NCBI GenBank assembly: GCA_032622095.1
Contig: CP136065.1
Span: forward strand, 20,944,134 to 21,008,133
From: Siphonodentalium dalli
Lineage: Eukaryota; Mollusca; Scaphopoda; Gadilida; Siphonodentaliidae
Length of the DNA: 64,000 nt
Reading direction: 5' to 3'
In this document: positions 56,860 through 64,000 of the stretch, one piece after another
Layout of the letters: the number at the start of each line of letters is the position of its first letter
How positions within the stretch are numbered: position 1 is the stretch's first letter
Notes under the pieces: generated by a model
The model's input: the letters and a program-made list of their open reading frames with translations, nothing else
Told to the model about the DNA's origin: nothing
Database searches by the model: none
Position numbers and translations under genes: made by a program

Positions 56860-57345
56860 GGAAAACACATTCATCGTGAGGGTGCAGCCCAAACGGCCAA
56901 CACCAATCTACCATGGGGAAAACACATTCATCGTGAGGGTGCAGCCCAAACGGCCAACACCAATCAACCGCGGGAAAAACACATTCCTCGTGAGGGTGCA
57001 GTCCGAACGGCTAACGCCAATCAACAGTGGGGAAAACACATTATTCGCGAGAGTGCTTGCAGTCCAAATGGCCAACACCAATCAACCGCGGGAAACAAAC
57101 ATTCCTCGTGAGGGTGCAATCAAAACGGCTAACGCCAATCAACCGCGGAAAAACACATTCTTCGTGAGGGTGCAGTCCAAACGACCAACGCCAATCAACC
57201 ATGGGAAAACACATTCTTCGTGAGGGTGCAGTCCAAACGACCAACGCCAATCAACCATGGGAAAACACATTATTCGTGAGGGTGCAGTCCAAACGGACAA
57301 CGCCAATCAACAATGGGAAAAACACATTCCTCGTGAGGGTGCAGT

Positions 57346-57537
57346 ACGTTTCGGCACCAGCTGAATATCGAGACCTGGGTTTGCGGCACTTGTTTCGGCC
57401 CAAGCACTTGGACGTTTCGGCACTACATCGAAGACGCTTCGGCACATGATTTATTTATAAGGATGCAGGACGTTTCGGCACCTGGTTTTCAGGACGTTTC
57501 GGCACCTGGTTTTCAGGACGTTTCGGCACCTGGGTTC
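57346..57537 (+). repeat. TTTCGGCAC-rich block, copy 3 (forward), right border of the 57-bp satellite
   Basis: ACGTTTCGGCACCAG abuts the last satellite unit. The block ends with three copies of GGACGTTTCGGCACCTGG spaced about 23 bp. The orientation is opposite to 49,705-49,805. Confidence 0.85.
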
Positions 57538-57869
57538 TATTATATATATGCTGTATAATAAACACATTCTGTGCTTTGTATCTTTGTTACACGAGACCGC
57601 GTACATTTTGTCACATTATGTGACAAGAACGATTTAAGTTGGTACATGTGTTATTGTAATAATAATAATGATTTAATACTACTATGACACGATTATAATT
57701 TGATAACATATACCTGCTATTTTCGTGCTGACGTATGTCACGGTATTTTGTTTGTTTTGATATCGAAAGAGTATTTATTACATGATTCTACCTTTATTCC
57801 ATTCATTAAACGGATTCTATAAATTGTGATATTAAACTTTCGTTTGAAAAGTTGTATTATTAAATATAA

Positions 57870-58175
57870 GCCATTATAAATACGCCAAAGAGTCTTTGTT
57901 TATCTGGGACTATCTCTTTACGTGGGCAAACTACGCATAAATACGTGAAATGTCATTGCATGCCTCATAGAAGCCGATGTTAGTTTCTCGTCCCATTTGT
58001 TTATTTAAGTAAGATTTGTCTAGGTTTTTGATCATGTAATATATAAAATCTACAACTCGTCCCAAGTGTATAGCGGAATTTATAAAACGAGTCCAGTAAA
58101 GGCTCGGTCCAGACCTAATTTACTGGACTCGTTTTGTAAATTTCGCTATAAACTGCGGACTCGTTGTAGATCCCT
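57870..58175 (+). repeat. Local duplication, copy A (lacks the MITE)
   Basis: AATACGCCAAAGAGTCTT..., TTAGTTTCTCGTCCCATTTG and TTTTTGATCATGTAATATAT align in order with copy B (58,490-59,212). In copy B a MITE interrupts the place that reads CATGTAA here. Copy A ends with the palindrome at 58,047-58,173. The 57,540-57,869 stretch before it shows nothing identifiable. Confidence 0.8.
58047..58173. repeat. Palindrome (ATCTACAACGAGTC family)
   Basis: ATCTACAACTCGTCC and AAACGAGTCCAGTAAA on the left pair with TTTACTGGACTCGTTT and GACTCGTTGTAGAT on the right. The diverged relative in copy B is at 59,060-59,212. Confidence 0.85.
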
Positions 58176-58638
58176 TATTTATATTGCCGTTCGTATTGAC
58201 ATGACGATGAGTTTCAAACGTGTAACCTGTATTGCCAATTCACAAAATAAGTACATGTACGTTGCAAAATATCTAACTGATATACGGATCTTAAATATTG
58301 TGCAATTGAGCACGTTTGTTTTAGCATACATCGCGTCCTATGTGGTGACAATATAGGTGGCAAGAAAACATTCTCAACGGCCAGATATATGGTAAAATAA
58401 GAATTTATTGCCTCGAATTCATTTTCATGTATGCGTGTTCTATAGAAGTATTGCTCCAACAAACTATGAAGAATGAAGAGTTTGAAAAGTTATGCCATTA
58501 AAGGTACGCCATTAAATACGCCAAAGAGTCTTAATTTATCTGGGGCTATTTCCTTACGCATGCCTTATTGAAGCCGGTTTTAGTTTCGCGTGCATTTGTT
58601 GATTTACGTATGTTTTGTCGGGGTTTTGGATCATTTAA

Positions 58639-59047
58639 CCCTTTACCCAACAAACCGACCAAAAACGCCCAAATAAAGCTTCAACAGCCTAAAATATCTT
58701 CGGTCTGTCTCAATAAACACTATACAAATATGGATATCATTGGAACCGGTTCATTGACCACATTGTGATGGTTACAGTTATGCCCTGTGCCAATGCATTC
58801 TCTTATATATGCGAGTCGACCATAGGTCGCCTCGCATATATAAGAGAATGCATTGGCCTAAAAATAATTCTTTTTTTAACACTTTTTACCATTTTGTCTT
58901 ATAATATTTTCTACATTCTTTGACAATTTTATCATTTTTTAATATGTGCTAAGCCAATGCATTCTCTTATATATGCGAGGCGACCTATGGTCGACTCGCA
59001 TATATAAGAGAATGCATTGGCACAGGGCCGTTCTGTTGGGTAAAGGG
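58639..59047. mobile_element. piggyBac-like MITE with TTAACCC ends
   Basis: TTAACCCTTTACCCAACA (58,635-58,652) and its exact complement (59,034-59,051) bound the element, with TTAA as the target duplication. CCC-type ends at TTAA are typical of piggyBac-type elements. It has no transposase; its interior is invaded by a double-hairpin MITE. Confidence 0.86.
58783..59027. mobile_element. Double-hairpin MITE, copy 3, nested
   Basis: CCCTGTGCCAATGCATTC starts the left 70-bp palindrome and GAATGCATTGGCACAGGG ends the right one, with about 90 bp between. It lacks the outer TCAAATCCAGTCG segment of the other two copies and is bounded directly by CCCTGTGCC. It may be a shorter subfamily. Confidence 0.85.
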
Positions 59048-59212
59048 TTAATAAATAGAATATACAGCTCGTCCACAGTTTATATCAGAATTTACAAAAC
59101 TGGTCCAGTATATTAGGTCTGGAGACCTCGACAATGCTCAGTCCAGACCGAATTTACTGGACTCGTTTTGTAAATTCCGTTATAAACTGCATGGGGACTC
59201 ATTGTAGATCCT

Positions 59213-61485
59213 CTATCTATTAATTAAATGCAGTTATCCTAGATGGCGAAATCGTTTTCATTAGTTTCTATCCGGTTTACGTGTCCGTGCAGATAATACA
59301 CGTGTGTCTTACTAAAAATATGAGGCCGGGTTTAGTGGCTAATTAAGTTATATATATATATATGTTGCATCTTAGTTATATTGTGAATATGTGTTGCGGA
59401 AATGTTTACAAATATGCTTGCATATTATGTTTGGCTATGTTCCAGCTTAAATTCTAGCTTTGTCAATAAACAATCGATTAGTAATGGTTAGATCACAAGA
59501 ATAGTTCTTTACCAGAATAAATCGCGTGCTCTGACCTACTTCGAGCACAATTGACCGCACATAATGCGATTATCTCGAAATACGCAATTGGTCGTGCGTT
59601 GAACGCGACGTACAATCCGTGCGATCGCCGAGATGAAAACAATGACCCGTTAGCCACACCAATCACCGTGATTACCCATGCAGTGATCGCCGTTGGATGT
59701 GAATAAATATGTCCGAAGCGACACGGATTAACGTGTGACGCGTTTTCACAAACCAAGTCACTCGCAGATGTGTTTGGAAAGTCAAATGTGGAAGTCGCAT
59801 GATTGTGTCTTACTATTATTATATACATTGTATAAGTGGATCATGAATTCCAAAGAAGTCTGTCTGCCAGAATGATGACATTGAATTTGGACCTGTAACC
59901 AACAACCAACTACTTTTTGCCAAAGGTAATGCTGCACATCATTATTATGTCACAAACGTGTCGTCTTTTCGAGAAACTGTTTCGAAATTACTACCATAAT
60001 AGTCCATTGGTTCCTCCAGATTCTCCAGATACAAGTTATGTTGTTAGTTATATCGGATATGTGGAGCGGTGATTCTGTTGGATTATTGGATATATCACTA
60101 TTTAGTGGTTCTAAATGTGAATGTTAATTCGTTTAGTTTCATCGTTGGATTAGTGGTCCTGGGAATATTTTCGGAACTGGATTAGTTTTGTGAAATAATT
60201 ATAATAAATGTAATTATTCTACTAGTTAATAAATAATTCAACCAATGCATGTGTTACTATTGCCACCCCCTCCGTTCGTCCTGTTGATGTATATATATAT
60301 ATATATTGTATTTTTAGTAAATCACACCCAATTCCCAATGCTGGCAAACTAATATTTCAGTGATATCCCATTGTTCGAGACGCGCCACTCTTAACAAACA
60401 AATCGAGCGGTCGTTTCAAGTATAGTATATTAGAGGTGCATAAATAGTAACGGCGTATAATGGCAGTGTGTTTGGGGGAAGCAGAGCGCTGTTCGTGCCC
60501 CTGTGGCCTCTGGTAATTGAAGCTGCTTCGAAGCGACCGTGCGATTTGTCTGTTGTGAGTTGAGTGTGCCTAACAATTGGGTAATCATTGAACTATTCAT
60601 TCGCCAGCCTTGGGAATCGGTGTGCTTTACCAAAAATCAGGGAACGATTGCAACAATGGAATTGTGCTCTAAGGATAAAGACAGACTGCTGAACGGGATG
60701 GAACTGGGTTAAAATGTGCCTCTCCGTGCACTCTTCGATCTGAGAGATGCGAGTTGAAATTCCGCACAGTATGTCATCTTAAATTCATAGCGCATATACG
60801 TCCGCGCGGCACGAGTCGTTACCTCCCGTGGATCAGTATATACCTCGGTGTCCTTACTTACCCCAATCTAGCAGGTATGTGGTCTAAATCGGCCGGACCC
60901 AGAACTACCTACGAACACACGACTCATTGATAATTTATTTTCCTGCACAAGTGTTCAATATTCTCCCGTGTCGGTTTTGTAAAATAAATCCGTAAACTGT
61001 CGGTCAGCAGGTCGTAAGCTAGATCACGCCACGAGTCTCTACTCTGGCTAGCGCCCGTAGAGATCATATTCCACCCGTAGAGAAACATGGGAACGTTTTG
61101 AATGTTTGACTTATAAAGTCTAAAAAATAACACGGCGAATATATCTCTTAGTTATTAGCTGTTCCTTGATAAAATGATAATGCACTTCACTGTAGAAATA
61201 TTGCATGCTTTTCTGTGACTTTTGTGAGCCGATATCGCAATAAACATTGAATTAATTACCCCAGATAAATTCCACAATTGTAAGCGACGCAAAGCCGGGG
61301 GTCAATACTATGAAGCGTTTTCTTTGTAAGAATCTACAATTGTTTGTAAGAAATAACAATTTATCATTCCGCTAATACTATGAACCCACGATTACAAACA
61401 TAAATCACAAATAGTACGTGTTTTTTGTATTTACAAATATCTCCCAATTACAAAGAATGTTCGAGTACTATGAAAGTTAATTGAA
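59213..61485. other. Unannotated stretch
   Basis: No supported gene. A (TA) run lies near 60,288-60,305. The 111-residue minus-strand open frame at 59,493-59,828 has a hydrophobic patch but no family match. Confidence 0.45.
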
Positions 61486-61489
61486 AGTT

Positions 61490-62130
61490 ATAACGTTAAG
61501 GAACGTGATTAGAAGGTCTTCGTATTGTGTGTCCAACATAATTTTTCAGTTTTCGTACCCTTAACCCGGATAATATACCCATCTATGATACGCGGGGACG
61601 TGGCGACAAGGAGTCGATTCACCTCCTTGTGAAAATGTTTTGTCAGCTGGAAATCTCAAGTACAACCCACAGGGACGTCGCGACAAGGGGGTTGGGTTAT
61701 GTTTCTCGCCCCAAACATTTTATCAACACGATCAACAGTTGGAAATTTGATACCTAAAACAACTTGAATTGGAAATATTACAACAACAATAGGTTGAACT
61801 TGTTCTCTTATTTTGTTTTTCCAACAATTTATTAGAGGGTATGTGTTTGTTTTAGACCAACATTTGCATATTTACCTCCTTTGGTCAAAAGTTTGAATTG
61901 AAATGGCCTATATTTAGAAATTGACAAACTTTAGGGGTGTCAGCTTGGATGTGAGGTATCAGTATGTGTTCCTTGTAACTACTAAAATTACCCAATTTAT
62001 TGAAAGTTACAACGTTAAGGAACTTGTCTAGAATGTCTATATAGGGTGTCAAACATAAATTGTTGATTTTCAAACCCTTAAACCGGACCATATAACCACC
62101 TGATTCGCAGGGATGTAGCGCCCCCCCCCC
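61490..62130 (+). repeat. Diverged direct repeat, about 513-bp period
   Basis: GAAAGTTATAACGTTAAGGA through GATACGCGGGGACG (61,490-61,605) recurs as GAAAGTTACAACGTTAAGGA through GATTCGCAGGGATG (62,000-62,117), with many substitutions. The sequence between the copies holds no gene. Confidence 0.75.
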
Positions 62131-62699
62131 CCCATTATGAGCATGTTTTATCAATGGAAATCTCATAAACAGGGACATGACGATAGTGGTCTTGGGAACA
62201 CGATGCCTGGCACATTACAGCTGTTCAGAATAGGAATCTTAGTGTAAACATATTTTTTATTTCCAAATCCAACATAACATAATATACAGATGATACGAAT
62301 ATGCAAAAATAGAAGAGATAATGTATGGAAATGAGGATCAGACAACAAGCCCGAGGGCTTATATGAAGTCTTCTCCTCTAAATAGGAATCTTATGAGTCA
62401 CAACGTTAACGTCTCTGACAAACGTTCGTGATTGATATAAACAGTGAGTGATATCTTTGAGTTTCGATCGTCAACGCGAATGCATTTGGTCACGGTAAAG
62501 GACACGAATACGAAGATGCAAGCACAGTTTTCACAAATGACTACAGAATAAATGCAGTGACGTGGCAAGATGGTCTCTTCGGTGCGCCAACGTCGATATC
62601 AACTGTATCCCCACCCCTCAATCAGAAATTTCTATTTCTGTGAAATGTAATTGTTTACCCCGGTTGGCTTCTGATTTTCCAGCTGTAACATTAAGTTGT

Positions 62700-62719
62700 C
62701 CACCCCCCCCCCCCCCCAC
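62700..62719. repeat. Poly-C tract
   Basis: A C run of about 17 within a pyrimidine stretch; another of about 15 C lies near 62,121-62,135. Both are simple repeats and likely assembly-error hotspots. Confidence 0.9.
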
Positions 62720-62804
62720 CCTTGGGTTGGACTTTAGTCAAGTATTGGAATTATTTGCACATAATTCCGCAACTTACATTTTCGCCTTCCCAGTGACTAA
62801 GAAA

Positions 62805-62990
62805 AGTTATGACTAAATCCTGGCCATTTTGACTAATTAGTCGTTTTGAATCCCCATTTCTTAGTCGTTATGACTAACATCACCCTAGTAATTTTGACTA
62901 ATGTTATGTTTCAGTCATGTTGGCTGAACTAAGTTAGTCATCCTGGGGAAAACGCTTGACTAACATATGTTAGTCATATTGACTAACTTT
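62805..62990. repeat. TGACTAA/TTAGTCA cluster
   Basis: About ten TGACTAA or TTAGTCA heptamers lie within 186 bases, some as facing pairs such as TGACTAACATATGTTAGTCA. The stretch is irregular rather than a clean tandem array. Confidence 0.75.
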
Positions 62991-63114
62991 TATTATCAGC
63001 GTAGAACAATTAAAATACTCGCTTCTTGATATATACGATTCCATCGCTATGTGGAATTCATAGGCATTTATTTTATTCAAAGGGTGCATATTGAAATTAA
63101 TGGACGAACACCCC

Positions 63115-63335
63115 ATCACCAAACGGAGCCCATATAGCCACGTCCCTATCTCGATATATTATAAGATATCGGAGCAGTTTGAAATTATAAAATGACCACC
63201 CCTCCTATAACCGAGAGCCTTAGCACGTCCCTGCTTCGATACTGTGATGGTCGCCCCGTGATAAAATGGAGCCACGTTCCTGCTTCGATGTGTTATGATA
63301 AGTGTAGCGGATCAGTTTGAAATCATAGGATGGGC
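63115..63335 (+). repeat. Decayed repeat with GGAGCC...CACGTCCCT units
   Basis: GGAGCCCATATAGCCACGTC, AGCACGTCCCTGCTTCGATA and GGAGCCACGTTCCTGCTTCG begin related units. Two of them continue through AGTTTGAAATYATARRATG. Period is irregular, about 75-140 bp. No gene is supported from 63,336 to the window end. Confidence 0.6.
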
Positions 63336-64000
63336 ACAATATATATAATGTTATACCATCAAAATAATATTTTGTTTTCACAAACTGAATGGTTGTAATT
63401 TGTGAAAACAATGATACCAAATTGGTTGTAGTACTCGATATTACACTGACTTGTACTTACATACACACTCTACAAACGAACAGTTTATTAGTTAACTTTG
63501 CGCAGACAAGTGGTCATCAACTTATCAACCCGTGTACCGATTGGATAGCTCTGATAAGCGATCACCTCTCAACTTATGATTGGTTAAGGGTCAGACGCAC
63601 GTTTTGCCAAAATTTCCTGGTATTTCAAAATGTATTTTCTCTAAATCTATCAGGAATATCTTTGTGAAATTTTGTACAAGATATTATTGTGGTACCATAC
63701 ATAAGAACCATTGGACATTTGGTTATTATAATCTCATTTACTTTACTTTTATGGCATGAAAAATCTTTAAAATTTCACTGTGTTCAGGTACCGAGAACTA
63801 CTGTAAAACAGATTGTTTTCGAAAGTGCATTTCATATATACATGATATCATATCTGAAGATCACGAGAGGAGACTTAATTTTTCTTGATTCATGAAATTA
63901 AATGATTATTTTCATTCAGAACGACAACTACCATAAATCATTTTTTATTATTGAGAATTTTCATGCCATGCTTGTTGGTCATTGAAAAATTGGGCTCAGT

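Larger units (their letters stand above)
49926..57345. repeat. 57-bp satellite array, about 130 units
   Basis: The unit begins CCAATCAACCGCGGGAAAAA, continues CACATTCCTCGTGAGGGTGC and ends AGTCCAAACGGCCAACG. Most units are 56-58 bp because the A run varies. Variants cluster at CpG sites (CCGCGG or CCATGG; AACGCC or AACACC). All six frames are partly open because 57 is divisible by three; the longest reads 435 residues (52,698-54,005), but several frames are open in parallel and indels shift the phase, so coding is not supported. Higher-order duplications are listed separately. Confidence 0.97.
58490..59212 (+). repeat. Local duplication, copy B (interrupted by the MITE)
   Basis: Homology to copy A runs 58,490-58,638 and resumes at 59,048, ending with a second, more decayed copy of the palindrome (59,060-59,212). 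The interruption is exactly the TTAA-bounded MITE. Confidence 0.8.

Noticed and set aside
49926-57345. CRISPR array
   Set aside because: The repeats are contiguous with no unique spacers, and the window is animal DNA. The same applies to the 30-bp, 35-bp and 12-bp arrays.
59493-59828. A 111-residue minus-strand frame with one hydrophobic stretch, considered as a receptor exon
   Set aside because: No conserved receptor motif or convincing splice pair. The reverse strand has an equally protein-like stretch, and there is no match I can name.
1-64000. tRNA or rRNA genes
   Set aside because: I looked for GGTTCRAATCC-type T-arms and conserved rRNA words on both strands and found none. The tRNA-Leu 3' end at 9,249-9,261 is a primer-binding site only.

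Overview
This is a repeat-dominated, AT-rich piece of animal nuclear DNA. The animal assignment rests on three things: a spliced C-type-lectin-domain exon, a Ty3/Gypsy element primed by an animal-type tRNA-Leu, and several LINE, Helitron-like and MITE families. A marine invertebrate (for example a mollusc, brachiopod or lancelet) is my best guess; nothing here fixes the phylum. No rRNA or tRNA gene, CRISPR array or bacterial-style operon was seen. The only candidate cellular coding sequence is the lectin exon at 13,030-13,185 (minus). All long convincing proteins belong to transposons, and most are broken.

Layout. (1) 297-9,511: a complete Gypsy-class element on the minus strand, with 248/250-bp LTRs, 5-bp target duplication CCGTG, tRNA-Leu primer site, polypurine tract and a gag-protease-RT-RNaseH-integrase reading frame broken by one stop and two frameshifts. 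It carries an unusually long (about 4.9 kb) non-coding stretch before its 3' LTR. (2) 9.5-17.3 kb: inverted repeats, the lectin exon, and two head-to-tail Helitron-like elements filled with a 122-bp repeat that carries GCGCATGCGC palindromes, followed by decayed 150-bp-scale repeats. (3) 17.3-24.9 kb: a 30-bp satellite that flips orientation at about 18.12 kb and has been invaded twice by the same LINE family (A). A TTAA-flanked MITE lies in the same region.

(4) 27.64-32.62 kb: a 5-kb foldback-like inverted repeat with 1.3-kb outer arms and an inner 42-bp minisatellite that also inverts at its centre. (5) 33.5-43.1 kb: three degraded copies of a second LINE family (B), one carrying a 1-kb tandem duplication that contains a TTAA-flanked insertion, plus two copies of a double-hairpin MITE. 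(6) 44.6-48.2 kb: short tandem arrays, a possible LINE ORF1 remnant, a TA-flanked MITE and a LINE A 3' end.

(7) 49.7-57.54 kb: a roughly 7.4-kb, roughly 130-copy 57-bp satellite with higher-order repeats, bracketed by oppositely oriented TTTCGGCAC-rich blocks. (8) 57.8-59.2 kb: a local duplication in which one copy holds a piggyBac-like MITE, itself holding a double-hairpin MITE, while the other copy keeps the empty site. (9) 59.2-64 kb: mostly unannotatable sequence with small duplications, poly-C tracts and a TGACTAA cluster.

The pieces do not form a pathway. They record nested transposition, satellite amplification and segmental duplication. The candidates most worth following are the 5-kb foldback element, the bracketed 57-bp satellite and the tandem Helitron pair with GCGCATGCGC palindromes. 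All coordinates were read by eye; repeat edges are good to roughly 5-20 bases unless a target duplication fixes them.
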